A DNA stretch of 64,000 bases from a bacterium (lineage in GTDB: Bacteria > Vulcanimicrobiota > Xenobia > Xenobiales > JADMJV01): NCBI GenBank assembly GCA_030149525.1, contig JASBRJ010000288.1, positions 1 to 64,000 of the forward strand, in the 5' to 3' direction. Each line of letters opens with the position of its first letter. The stretch's first letter is position 1. The position numbers were made by a program, and so were the translations under genes. Below the pieces are notes generated by a model that saw only the letters and a program-made list of their open reading frames with translations, did not search any database and was not told the DNA's origin. Shown in pieces: positions 37,028 through 45,802 of this stretch.

Positions 37028-38614
37028 CTAAATGTGCTCGTAGGCTGCAAGGGTCAAGAATTCGGGGAACTTATCCCCGGTCATCATTTCAAGAAAAAGT
37101 TCGGAGGCCAGTTGGAACTTACTTGTCTTGTAAGAATCCCCCATGCTTTCCGAAATCTCTTTCACGACTTCGTCCATTGTGGATTTGACCAGCTCGCCGG
37201 TCACAACCCGTCCATCCTCCAATTTGGCACCGTGACGAACCCACTGCCAAACTTGAGTCCGGGAGATCTCCGCTGTGGCGGCATCTTCCATAAGATTATA
37301 GATAGGAACACAACCGTTGCCTCGAAGCCACGCCTCAAGATAACGAATACCCACGTCGATATTCACCCTCAAACCTTCGAAAGTGATGGTGCCGGTGGGG
37401 ACCTTCAGAAGATCCGCCGCAGTCACACTCACCTCTTCTCGCTTATTGGAGATCTGGTTAGCCTCAGGCATATGTTCATCGAAGATCTCTTTGGCCAAAG
37501 GGATCAGGCCCGGATGAGCCACCCAGGTTCCATCGTGACCGGCCTTCACTTCTCGAAGCTTGTCGGCCCGCACCTTGTCCATGGCTTTCTGATTGGCCTC
37601 AGGATCGTTCTTGATGGGAATCTGAGCCGCCATTCCGCCCATAGCAAACGTCCCTCGACGGTGACAGATCTTGATAAGCCGCTCCACGTAGGAGTTGAGA
37701 AAGTGACATGTCATGCCCACCTGAGCCCGGTTGGGGACCACGAAATCGGGGCGTGAGCGATGGCGCTTGATGTAGCTGAAGATGTAGTCCCAGCGACCGC
37801 AGTTGAGACCGAGAGAGTGGTCTTTGAGCTGATACAGAATCTCGTCCATCTGGAAGGCGGCCGTGATGGTTTCTATGAGGACCGTGGCTCGAATCGTGCC
37901 CTGGGGCACACCGACATAATCCTGGGCGAAAACGAAAACATCGTTCCACAGCTTGGCCTCGTTGTAGTGCTCAAGCTTGGGGAGGTAGAAATATGGCCCG
38001 CTTCCGTTCTCTAGCAACGCCTTGGCGTTGTGAAAGAAGAAGAGTCCGAAATCGAAGAGAGAGCCTGAAATCGGCTTGCCGTCAACCAGAAACCCCTTCT
38101 CAACGAGATGCCAGCCTCGAGGCCGGACCATCAGCACGGCATGCTTTTCATTAAGCTTGTAATGCTTGCCCTTCTCGTTGGTGAACTCGATGGTTCCCCG
38201 GACGGCATCACGCATGTTGATCTGGCCGTTGAGGTTATTGTCCCAGGTGGGTGAGTTGGAGTCTTCAAAGTCGGCCATGAAGACGTTAGCGCCCGAGTTG
38301 AGTGCGTTGATAACCATCTTCCGGTCGACTGGTCCTGTGATCTCCACTCGGCGGTCTTGAACATCGGCGGGGATAGATGCGACGGTCCAATCCGATTCTC
38401 GGATCTCCGCAGTTTCCGGGGGAAAGTCGAGATCGTTGCCTTGCTCGATGCTTTTCTGCATGTCTACCCGGTGAGCCAGACATTCCTGACGCTTGCCTTC
38501 AAACTTTGTGGCAAGCGCCGCCAGAAACTCCTGGGCTTGGGCAGTCAATATCTCTAAATATTCAGGTGAAGTCGCGCCCTTGATTTCGCAAGTGGCGTGA
38601 TGTTGTTGAGTCAT
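37028..38614 (-). CDS. aceB: Malate synthase A
   Basis: 528 residues, the usual length. It condenses glyoxylate with acetyl-CoA to malate. MADFEDSNSPTWDNNLNGQI and LIETITAAFQMDEILYQLKD are the family signatures; PRGWHLVEKG, SGPYFYLPKLEHYNEAKLWN and HDGTWVAHPGLIP also fit. First gene of the aceB-aceA operon. The 130 nt upstream to the next gene should hold the promoter. Regulator not visible. Confidence 0.96.
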   Translation of the reverse strand: MTQQHHATCEIKGATSPEYLEILTAQAQEFLAALATKFEGKRQECLAHRVDMQKSIEQGNDLDFPPETAEIRESDWTVASIPADVQDRRVEITGPVDRKMVINALNSGANVFMADFEDSNSPTWDNNLNGQINMRDAVRGTIEFTNEKGKHYKLNEKHAVLMVRPRGWHLVEKGFLVDGKPISGSLFDFGLFFFHNAKALLENGSGPYFYLPKLEHYNEAKLWNDVFVFAQDYVGVPQGTIRATVLIETITAAFQMDEILYQLKDHSLGLNCGRWDYIFSYIKRHRSRPDFVVPNRAQVGMTCHFLNSYVERLIKICHRRGTFAMGGMAAQIPIKNDPEANQKAMDKVRADKLREVKAGHDGTWVAHPGLIPLAKEIFDEHMPEANQISNKREEVSVTAADLLKVPTGTITFEGLRVNIDVGIRYLEAWLRGNGCVPIYNLMEDAATAEISRTQVWQWVRHGAKLEDGRVVTGELVKSTMDEVVKEISESMGDSYKTSKFQLASELFLEMMTGDKFPEFLTLAAYEHI

Positions 38615-38700
38615 ATAGTTCCTCCAAAGCAGTCTTATATGTCAATCCGGTTACAAAGCTGTTACACGAAAGACAGGCTGGACGCCTTTGTTGAACCATA

Positions 38701-38725
38701 AAAAAAACGACCCTTTCAGGTCGTT
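38701..38725 (-). terminator. Intrinsic terminator of the 38750-39082 gene
   Basis: On the minus strand, AACGACC and GGTCGTT (38706-38725) form a 7-bp stem with a 6-nt loop, followed by an unbroken run of eight or so T. It ends the leftward transcript before the aceB promoter. Confidence 0.88.
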
Positions 38726-38749
38726 CTCTTATTCATTTGGAGGGAAAAC

Positions 38750-39082
38750 TTAAAAGTTTTGCTGATCGGCAATCTGCCAGTCGAGCCCGAGACTGAATGA
38801 AGTCATGGGCGAGGAGGCAGCCGGCTCGGGAACAGACGATTCAGGGGCAGCGGGCTCGGGCTTAATCTCTTTGGCCACGGCTTGAGTCTGAGATTCAAAG
38901 GACGGCTTTTCTTTGGACCACTGGGCCAAAAAATCTTCGGCGAGCCCTGCGAAGTGGTCTTCCAGACCGGGAACGACTGCGTCTCCACCGCCTTCGGTGA
39001 AAACCTTCTCCGCCTCGGGATTAAGACGATGGGGAGACTGCTGTGCAACTGTTGTGGGTTGATATCCGAACTTGTGAATCAT
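38750..39082 (-). CDS. Small orphan protein with non-Sec leader
   Basis: 110 residues, MIHKFGYQPTTVAQQSPHRL at the start, with no signal peptide. The middle is a helix (FAGLAEDFLAQWSKEKPSFE) and the C-terminal half is a Pro/Ala/Glu-rich linker (PEPAAPESSVPEPAASSP) ending in a short strand (SFSLGLDWQI). The family is not recognised. It has its own terminator and lies alone, beside the palindromic cluster at 39188. The leader fits the group described for the amylase and protease. Confidence 0.6.
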   Translation of the reverse strand: MIHKFGYQPTTVAQQSPHRLNPEAEKVFTEGGGDAVVPGLEDHFAGLAEDFLAQWSKEKPSFESQTQAVAKEIKPEPAAPESSVPEPAASSPMTSFSLGLDWQIADQQNF

Positions 39083-39187
39083 GGTGTTTCAATCTTGTCT
39101 TGGCTTGGCTTTAAGGTATCTCTTCAGTCTGAAAAAACTCTGAAATGACAGAACGTTTACACTTTTGAAACAAACAGAGCCGTTTCC
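39083..39187. other. Promoter region, nothing else seen
   Basis: 105 nt upstream of the small orphan gene. I see no further gene or clear promoter match. Confidence 0.4.
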
Positions 39188-39229
39188 CCGAGATGATGCA
39201 TAGCCCAACCTCGCCGACGCATCATCTAG
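39188..39229. repeat. CTAG-ended palindrome, element C
   Basis: Inverted repeat AGATGATGC at 39191-39199 and its complement at 39219-39227, 19 nt apart. It ends in CTAG (39226-39229), which is also the first tetranucleotide of the next element. Confidence 0.65.
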
Positions 39230-39390
39230 GCCCGGGTTTCGCACTTCTCTCGGAAGATGGCTGATTGAGGTGCTGATATGGGGTTAAAACGTCGAGCGCG
39301 ATGTACCATTGTACATAAGGGAGGCGGTTTGACCCCAGATTAGTGCATCGATCGGCCAGCTTTCGGGAGAAGTGCGGAATCCGGGTCTAG
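39226..39390. repeat. CTAG-bounded palindrome, element A
   Basis: 165-nt near-full inverted repeat bounded by CTAG (39226-39229 and 39387-39390). The outer arms (CCCGGGTTTCGCACTTCTC and the matching right arm) pair over about 35 bp with a few mismatches, a second stem lies within, and ATGTAC-CATT-GTACAT forms the apex. No transposase or gene lies within. Confidence 0.8.
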
Positions 39391-39554
39391 TGGTTTGTCA
39401 CATAAAGATTTTGGAGTCGAGGGCGTTCCAGAGGTGGTTGTGGCCTCACCGGTTTTTCCGCGGCGTGCCTGGCCGCACGTGAGGAAAAATCGTTGAGGCT
39501 ACGGCCGCCTCTGGGGCGGTCTCGGCCCAAAATCTTTACGTGACAGACCACTAG
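39387..39554. repeat. CTAG-bounded palindrome, element B
   Basis: 168-nt inverted repeat bounded by CTAG (39387-39390, shared with element A, and 39551-39554). The arms, beginning CTAGTGGTTTGTCACATAAA, pair over roughly 80 bp at about 85%. It ends 2 nt before the TAG stop of the histidine kinase gene. Such a structure is a strong RNA hairpin and probably stops transcription. Confidence 0.85.
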
Positions 39555-39556
39555 GT

Positions 39557-41941
39557 CTAATCGTTCAACCCCCGCGTCACCGCTTTGACCACCTTGGTCA
39601 CACTATTGCTGGCATGCTTTTCCACCACTCGAGCCAGGGAGGCCTGCAGTCGCTCCGATTCCAACTTCGTCAGTTCGCGCCCTGTGTAAGCCACCACAGG
39701 AAGAGATTGCCCTCCGGGCAAAGCGCGCAGCTTTTCTAAAACTTCAAAGCCGTCCATGTCGGGGAGGCCCAGATCCAGGATGACGGCGCCGATCTCCTTA
39801 TCGTGGGAAATGAAGGAGAGAGCTTCTCCGCCGCTTCCGGCAGCCATGGAAACAATTTTCATACCCTCCAACACTTGCCCCAGCATGTCCCGAGTGGCCT
39901 CGTCGTCATCCACTACCAAGACCTTCTTGCCGGGGTTGAGTGAGCCCAGAAGTTCTTGAAGCTCATTTCCCTGAACAGGCTTGGTCAACCATCCATGAAT
40001 GCCTAATTCCACACCTACCGGCGTATCGTCCAGGACGCTTGAGATAACCACGGGAATCTTGGAGGTCTCGGGCCGGCTCCGGATCTGGCGAAGGGTCTCC
40101 CATCCCCCCATACCAGGCATGACGATGTCGAGAAGGATAGCGGCGGGCTTGAGCTCCTTGAGGGCTTCCAAAGCCGTCTCACCGGACCGCGCCAGATGCA
40201 CCCGAAAACCCGCTTCCGTCAACTCTCCATGCATCAACTCAAGAAAATCCGGCTGGTCGTCCACTACCAGAATATCCGGTCCGTCTCCGGTGGGCTGAAG
40301 CCGCCCAAGCCCCATATCTCCCATCTCATAGCTTGCGGGCAGATAGAGGCTGAACTTTGCTCCCCGGCCGGGTTCGGAGGTAATATCCACCCTCCCACCC
40401 ATGAGAGCCGTGAGACGCGCCACGATGGCCAGGCCAAGGCCGACCCCTCCTTTACCTCCCGAAAGCTGCATAAAGGAATCGAAAATGTTCTGCTGTTCTT
40501 CGCGGGATATTCCGGGACCCTCGTCGGTGACCGAACACTCGATCTCGCCCTCGACTCGCTCGAACCTCACCACCACCTTGCCTCGACCTGCATACTTAAT
40601 GGAGTTCACCACGAAGTTGCTCAAGATCTGGAACAGACGATCGGCATCCGTCCACAGGATCATGGGAGGCTCCACGACCACCACCTCCAGTTCCATCTCC
40701 GCCTCTTTGATACGAGGCTCCAGAGACTCCAGGAGGCGATTCTTAAACTCGAGACAATCGATCTCTTCCGGGATGATATTGAGCCTTCCGGCCTCAATCT
40801 TTTCAAAGTCCAGAATATCGTTGACCAGGCTGAGTAACTGCTTGCCGCTCTTATTGATAAGCTCCAGGTTGCGGAATTGCCGCTCAGACACTTTGTCTTT
40901 CGTTTTGCGCAGAAGAATCTTAGAAAAGCCGATAATGGCGTTGAGCGGCGTCCTCAACTCGTGAGACATGCTGGCCAGAAACTCCCCTTTGACCTTGGTG
41001 GCCCGGGTCAGACTGTCGTTGGCGTTTTCCAACTCACTCATCTGAAGCTCGAGCTTCTTGTTCGATTCGGCAAGTTGATCGAGCATGCGGTTGATTCCCC
41101 TGGCCAGGGTCCCCAGTTCATCCGGATAAGACACAGGCACCCTGGAAATGTCCTGAGCCGACTCCCCGCTGAAGATCCCATCTACAGCCTCTTTCACCGC
41201 GTTCACCGGTCGAGAAATCGTCAGGTTGAACAGCACCGCCGACAAAAGAGCCCAGAGAGCCATCAAAAGGCAGAGTATGGCGAGCGCACCCAGTTCCTGG
41301 TGAGTGGCCCCGGTGAGCCCGTCGCTGATGTACATGGCGTGCAGAGAAAGCATCATGAAACAGGGAACCCCGGTGAGGCAAACCGCGAGAATCAAAACCC
41401 TTGACCGAAGAGGTAAGGCGGCATAGGGCTGCTCCCATCCTCGTTGGCGCATAACCAGAGACAAACGGCTGGCGATGGGCCCTGTGACGACCATATTGAG
41501 AGGGTAGCCCAGAGTGAAAGCGCCTAGACCCACGCCTACGGAGAGAAAGCCACCGGCAACAAGTGCCTCGGTAGAAATAACGATCTGCGGATTTTGCCAG
41601 AGGGCAAAAGAATAGATCCCGTAGAGCGCAAAGAAAGTGAAAGTATAAAAAATGTTCGTTTTCAGGGGAGACTCATAGGCCGAGCGGGCGGCCTCCCTGA
41701 TTATCGTCTCATCCGCCTCACTCTCAGCTTTGAGCCAGATATGCATGGGGTACATTTTGTACACTCGGTAGGCAAAGAAAATAACGGTTCTGGGAACGTA
41801 AACGGCTAACCAGAGCAAAAGAGCCTCGGTACGAAGCTCCGGAGATATTCTGAAATGCGCCAAACAGAAGATGGCCAGACCCGCGTTAAAAAGGAGGTCG
41901 AGGACGAAAGAGATCAGGTTTGAGCGTAAGATGAAGGGCAT
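39557..41941 (-). CDS. Hybrid sensor histidine kinase with two receiver domains
   Basis: 794 residues from the ATG at 41941 (MPFILRSNL); a start 33 nt upstream is possible. Six N-terminal membrane helices (to about 250), then HAMP-like (TISRPVNAVKEAVDGIFSGE), HisKA with H in SHELRTPLNAIIGFSK, HATPase (N box NFVVNSIKY, G1 DEGPGIS, G2 GGVGLGLAI), then two receivers: REC1 (VVDDQPDF, LLDIVMPGMGG) and REC2 (VVDDDEATRDM, LDLGLPDMDGFEV). All phosphotransfer residues are present. It has no output domain and no adjacent response regulator, so its target is elsewhere. The ligand is unknown; the multi-helix sensor has no recognisable fold. Confidence 0.93.
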   Translation of the reverse strand: MPFILRSNLISFVLDLLFNAGLAIFCLAHFRISPELRTEALLLWLAVYVPRTVIFFAYRVYKMYPMHIWLKAESEADETIIREAARSAYESPLKTNIFYTFTFFALYGIYSFALWQNPQIVISTEALVAGGFLSVGVGLGAFTLGYPLNMVVTGPIASRLSLVMRQRGWEQPYAALPLRSRVLILAVCLTGVPCFMMLSLHAMYISDGLTGATHQELGALAILCLLMALWALLSAVLFNLTISRPVNAVKEAVDGIFSGESAQDISRVPVSYPDELGTLARGINRMLDQLAESNKKLELQMSELENANDSLTRATKVKGEFLASMSHELRTPLNAIIGFSKILLRKTKDKVSERQFRNLELINKSGKQLLSLVNDILDFEKIEAGRLNIIPEEIDCLEFKNRLLESLEPRIKEAEMELEVVVVEPPMILWTDADRLFQILSNFVVNSIKYAGRGKVVVRFERVEGEIECSVTDEGPGISREEQQNIFDSFMQLSGGKGGVGLGLAIVARLTALMGGRVDITSEPGRGAKFSLYLPASYEMGDMGLGRLQPTGDGPDILVVDDQPDFLELMHGELTEAGFRVHLARSGETALEALKELKPAAILLDIVMPGMGGWETLRQIRSRPETSKIPVVISSVLDDTPVGVELGIHGWLTKPVQGNELQELLGSLNPGKKVLVVDDDEATRDMLGQVLEGMKIVSMAAGSGGEALSFISHDKEIGAVILDLGLPDMDGFEVLEKLRALPGGQSLPVVAYTGRELTKLESERLQASLARVVEKHASNSVTKVVKAVTRGLND

Positions 41942-42006
41942 GATTGGGTGAGATGATGTTCGGTTTGGGCCCACCGTTTCCCCGCATTTGTGATATGCTT
42001 TTCCCC

Positions 42007-42657
42007 ATGAAATCCTGGAAAGAGTTTCTTGCTGTCCTTTTCGTTTGTGCCGTTGTGGTGAGCCTCAATTTGCAGGCAACAAAATCGTCGGAAACCAAAG
42101 GTCCATCCCCTGCCCCCAATCTGACCAAATCACTTGGCGACCCTAAGTACGATCTCGTCCTGGTCCAACTCGATTCAGACCCCCAACTTGTCCAGTGGTG
42201 TCAAGAAGAGATAGAGGCGACCACCGGGGTTCGGGTGGTTCGGATTCTTCGTCCGACCGATAGCGGTGAATCGAACCCCGCCTTCAACCCGCAACGCTCA
42301 CAATATGAAGCAGAGGGCCTGATCGGGCAATTGAGAGACTTTAAGATAGAACCGAGCGAAACGGTCCTGGCAGTGACCAGTAAAGACCTCTATCTCTCTT
42401 CGGTCCCGGAGTGGCGCTACTGCTTCGGCACCCATGCCGCCAATCGCACCGCCATCATCTCTTCTGTGAGAATGGGAGCTCGCTTCCAGGACTCCCTGTT
42501 CTCCAACGAAAGAGCCAAGGATCGCTTTCGTAAGCTTCTCCTCCGCTACGTTCTGGAGATGGCCTATCAGACTCCCCGTAACGACAACCCCTCTAGCCTT
42601 CTCTACAAAAGCGTCCTGGGGCCTCGGGACCTCGATGCCATGGACTACAAAATCTGA
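42007..42657 (+). CDS. Archaemetzincin-like protein lacking the zinc site
   Basis: 216 residues from the ATG at 42007; one N-terminal membrane anchor (FLAVLFVCAVVVSLNLQA). Residues 50-160 follow archaemetzincin: DLVLVQLDSD, then FNPQRSQYEAEGLIGQL (FdprRxQY pattern), VLAVTSKDLYL and AIISSVRMG. In the family a zinc motif HEXXHXXGXXH follows, with Cys-rich MXXC motif; here that region reads RYVLEMAYQTPRND with no His, so it should not be a zinc peptidase. It is divergent from the histidine kinase with only 65 nt between starts. A binding or structural role is more likely than proteolysis. The family link rests on motif memory. Confidence 0.6.
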   Translation: MKSWKEFLAVLFVCAVVVSLNLQATKSSETKGPSPAPNLTKSLGDPKYDLVLVQLDSDPQLVQWCQEEIEATTGVRVVRILRPTDSGESNPAFNPQRSQYEAEGLIGQLRDFKIEPSETVLAVTSKDLYLSSVPEWRYCFGTHAANRTAIISSVRMGARFQDSLFSNERAKDRFRKLLLRYVLEMAYQTPRNDNPSSLLYKSVLGPRDLDAMDYKI

Positions 42658-42674
42658 GGTCGACTTTTAAGATT

Positions 42675-43334
42675 CTACACTCCCAGAAGGCTTTTCACCT
42701 GGGGAAAGATCAGGTCCACCACTTTGGTGTAACCTTCGGCCGTAGGATGCTTCCCGTCGTCTTGATTGAGTTCCGGAACCCGGGCCACGCCTTCCAGGAA
42801 AAACGGAACGAGAGGTACGGAGTGCTTGTCGGCGACTCTTTGATAAACACCCTCAAATTTGCCCGCGTAGTCTTCCCCGAAATTAGGCGGCGCCTTCATT
42901 CCACCCAAGAGCACTTTGATATTTTGAGACTTCAACTGAGTGACGATGGCATCTAAATTGGCCTCGGTGACGGCCGGGTCGACGCCCCTTAGTCCGTCGT
43001 TGGCGCCCGTGACCAGGATGACGGCGTCGGGTTTTGTTTTGAGCACCCAATCCAAACGAGAGCGAAGGCCACTTGAGGTTTCGCCGCTGAGACCCGCATT
43101 GACCACCTTCCAGTTCAGCCCGGCCTCCTGCAGTCGCCTCTCCAACTGGGCCGGATAGGCCATGTCAGGCTCCACTCCAAGACCCTCGGTGAGAGAGTCT
43201 CCCAGAGCCACCAGTCGGGGTTGGCTCGCCGCAGGAGTGGGTTCGGTTGTCGCCTGAGGCGTGGCTGCGGGCGAGTTCGGCCCGCTGCAACCCACCGCGA
43301 ACAGAACTATCAAAGTTGCCAAAAGTCGTTTCAT
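42675..43334 (-). CDS. tesA: SGNH-hydrolase lipoprotein, TesA-like
   Basis: 219 residues from the ATG at 43334, which gives a clean lipoprotein signal with lipobox AVGCS; an upstream in-frame ATG would place 52 residues before it. SGNH blocks: GDSLTEGLG (Ser), GLSGETSSG (Gly), LVTGANDGLRG (Asn) and DGKHPTAEGY (Asp, His). This group has thioesterase, arylesterase and lysophospholipase activity in the periplasm. It starts 2 nt after the end of the ABC permease gene. tesA-ybbA-ybbP is a known bacterial neighbourhood, which supports the symbol. E. coli TesA has an ordinary signal peptide, whereas this copy is lipidated. Confidence 0.87.
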   Translation of the reverse strand: MKRLLATLIVLFAVGCSGPNSPAATPQATTEPTPAASQPRLVALGDSLTEGLGVEPDMAYPAQLERRLQEAGLNWKVVNAGLSGETSSGLRSRLDWVLKTKPDAVILVTGANDGLRGVDPAVTEANLDAIVTQLKSQNIKVLLGGMKAPPNFGEDYAGKFEGVYQRVADKHSVPLVPFFLEGVARVPELNQDDGKHPTAEGYTKVVDLIFPQVKSLLGV

Positions 43335-43336
43335 CG

Positions 43337-45802
43337 TTATCCCTCTCGAAGATATGGCGCGGGCCGGGAAGAGACGACCTTGCGGCCAACCGCCCATCCT
43401 AAAATAGTTACCCCCACCGCCGGCAGAACAAGCATCCACAACAGTGAGACTCCCATCTCCGGAAACGGAATATCCAGACGATACTTGCAAACGAGCCCGC
43501 TGACCACCAGGGCCATCCCTAACCCCAGGACGGAACAGGTGAGGCCCAGGATGGCATTTTCCAGCCAGATAACTCGATTCAAAAATCCCAGATCGGCGCC
43601 CATGACCTTGTAGTAGGCCGACTCTCTGGCTCTTCTCCGGCGGGCCGACCAGGCGGCACTGATCAGAATTAAGACTCCCGCTACCAGACCGCTTCCCAGA
43701 AAATATCGCACCAGTCCCACCATCTGCATAAGGCGCTCGCCGATGAGGCGAATGGTAAGGCTGATATCCATGGAGACCACATTCGGAAACTCCTTAGTTA
43801 TGCGAGTTTGGGTGGCACCTATCTCCTCGGACGGAAGACGTACCGAGCCGAAGATCGTCCGCGGCGCTCCCTCCACCAGTGCAGGCGGGAAAAGCAGTTC
43901 AAAACTAGGCTTAAAGCCTTTTCGGTTAGACCTCCTTACACTGGAGACAGTCGCCTCCACAGGCACGCCCTGAACTCCGAAGGTCAATCGATCGCCGATA
44001 CCCACCTCCAACGCTTTGGCCATGTCCCTTCGAATCGAGACCTGATCCGGAGCCTCACCTTTGTAGAGGGTGTCCCCTTCCACCAGGGTGTCGTTGTCGG
44101 GAAGTTCAAGAGTGGGATTGGCATCGAGCTTGCCTCGGCCGTCGCGTTGCCAGTATTCTCGCTTCCCGGAGCGGTCGAGATCCTCACCGTTTACCTTGAG
44201 AACCCGAACTCTCATGTTGGAAAAGAGCTTCACATCTAATCCCAACTTCTCTCGGAAGGCTTTCTCCTGATGAGGTTGGATGTCCAGAAAGAAGAGGTTG
44301 GGCGACTCAGGAGGCATAGCGTCTATCCAGTTTTGCTTGACAGCCTCCTGACACAGCACCGCCGTATAGAGAACAGCAAGGCAGGTGCTGATAATGAAGA
44401 CCACGATCTCGGTCTTGGCCTCAGGAGCGCGCCAGGAACCCAGAGCGGTGCGCAATGCCAGATGGCGAGGGCGACTTCTCTTCAAAAACTTGACCACAAG
44501 TCCCGAGACCACGCCACTGAAGGCGCCCACCAGCAAGAGGGCCACACTGATGAAGGCAGACTTTTTCAGATCGCCGACCATGAAGAGAAGCAGCAGAAAC
44601 AGTGCGGACACCAGGAACGCCCCGAATTTCCAGCGAGCCGCACGAGACGCTACGGATTCCTCGTCTCGAAGAACGGCAGCCGGTCGGATGAGACTGGTCT
44701 GATAGAGCGGCCAGGCGGCAAACGCCAAGGAGACCAGCAGGCAGAGAAAGGCCGACTCGAGTGCCGCGTAAAGAGAAAGACTCGGCGCTACCACAACGGG
44801 CAGCATCTGACTCAGATAGTCTCCCGAGGCCGCCAGCAGCACACCTGCCGCCAGCAATCCTGCGAGATAGCCTGCCAGAGCGGCCAGGAAAACGATAACC
44901 GAGTAGTGACTGATGACGAATCGGGAAGTTGCGCCGAAGGTCCGGACCACCGCCACCGTCTTCTGCCGGCTCCGCAGCCAGGCCGAGAGCGTGCTTTGCA
45001 TGCCCAGCCCGCCCAACGCCACCGCCAGAATCACCATCATGTCGAGGAAGGTGAAGAAGTTCTCCACATACCGTTCCATGTTGACCGGCGGTCGCTGCCA
45101 GGTTTCCACACGCTCCTGGTCGGGAACGGCCACCTGGCGTAGCTCCTCGGCCACCAGACCGGCCTGACTCGGGTCGTCAAGCTTAATATGAATCCGTCGT
45201 TCCAGATAACTCCCGGGCCGGATCAGGCCGGTGGATTCCAGGTCGTCGAAGGCAACAAAAATTCGGGGAGAGACTCCCCACATTCCCAGAGGACGATCAG
45301 GCTCACTGAGGGCCATATCGGCGATCTTGAACAGCCTGGAGCCGATCTTGACCGAGTCTCCCACTTCGATCTCCAGGCGCTCCAGAACTCGCTGTTCGAC
45401 CACCAGACCTTCCTTAAGAGCCTGGTGGATGTTGCGACCGGACTCTAACGGAACCTCACCGTAGTAGGGGTAGCCGACCTCAACACCCTTGAGCTTGGAG
45501 AACAGAGTGAGATCGCTCTTGGGCGAAAGGGCCACTGTGAACATCTCCGAGCTGAGGATATGAGGGTATTTCTCGGCCGCCTCCAACAGCTCGTTCGAGA
45601 ACGGTTCGGTGGAGAACGCCACCACATCGCCCCCAGCCCCTTTTTTCGTCTCCTCCGCAAGAGCTAGATCAACGGAGTGGCGCCATCCACTCACTGCGGC
45701 GATGGACAGAGAGGCTAGAAAAACGCAAACGGCAAAAAGGGCCAGTTGAGAGACCCCGGCCCTGGCTTCTCTCCAGAGAAACTGAGGATGGCGACCGGTC
45801 AA
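43337..45802 (-). CDS. ybbP: ABC transporter permease, YbbP-like (FtsX family)
   Basis: 821 residues, the size of YbbP. MacB_PCD/FtsX type with two FtsX domains and about ten membrane helices. The first helix is near LALFAVCVFLASLSIAAVSG, a large extracytoplasmic domain follows, and FtsX-type helices occur near the middle (LAALAGYLAGLLAAGVLLAA, ALFLLLLFMVGDLKKS) and C-terminus (GSGLVAGVLILISAAWSARR). Such permeases move no small solute but use ATP to drive periplasmic lipid or protein work. It overlaps the upstream ATPase gene by 4 nt and precedes tesA by 2 nt; the three are one operon. Confidence 0.88.
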   Translation of the reverse strand: MTGRHPQFLWREARAGVSQLALFAVCVFLASLSIAAVSGWRHSVDLALAEETKKGAGGDVVAFSTEPFSNELLEAAEKYPHILSSEMFTVALSPKSDLTLFSKLKGVEVGYPYYGEVPLESGRNIHQALKEGLVVEQRVLERLEIEVGDSVKIGSRLFKIADMALSEPDRPLGMWGVSPRIFVAFDDLESTGLIRPGSYLERRIHIKLDDPSQAGLVAEELRQVAVPDQERVETWQRPPVNMERYVENFFTFLDMMVILAVALGGLGMQSTLSAWLRSRQKTVAVVRTFGATSRFVISHYSVIVFLAALAGYLAGLLAAGVLLAASGDYLSQMLPVVVAPSLSLYAALESAFLCLLVSLAFAAWPLYQTSLIRPAAVLRDEESVASRAARWKFGAFLVSALFLLLLFMVGDLKKSAFISVALLLVGAFSGVVSGLVVKFLKRSRPRHLALRTALGSWRAPEAKTEIVVFIISTCLAVLYTAVLCQEAVKQNWIDAMPPESPNLFFLDIQPHQEKAFREKLGLDVKLFSNMRVRVLKVNGEDLDRSGKREYWQRDGRGKLDANPTLELPDNDTLVEGDTLYKGEAPDQVSIRRDMAKALEVGIGDRLTFGVQGVPVEATVSSVRRSNRKGFKPSFELLFPPALVEGAPRTIFGSVRLPSEEIGATQTRITKEFPNVVSMDISLTIRLIGERLMQMVGLVRYFLGSGLVAGVLILISAAWSARRRRARESAYYKVMGADLGFLNRVIWLENAILGLTCSVLGLGMALVVSGLVCKYRLDIPFPEMGVSLLWMLVLPAVGVTILGWAVGRKVVSSRPAPYLREG

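Noticed and set aside
35258-37756. Long antisense frames opposite aceA and aceB
   Set aside because: They are mirror images of the strong third-position bias of real genes. They lack RBS and domains.
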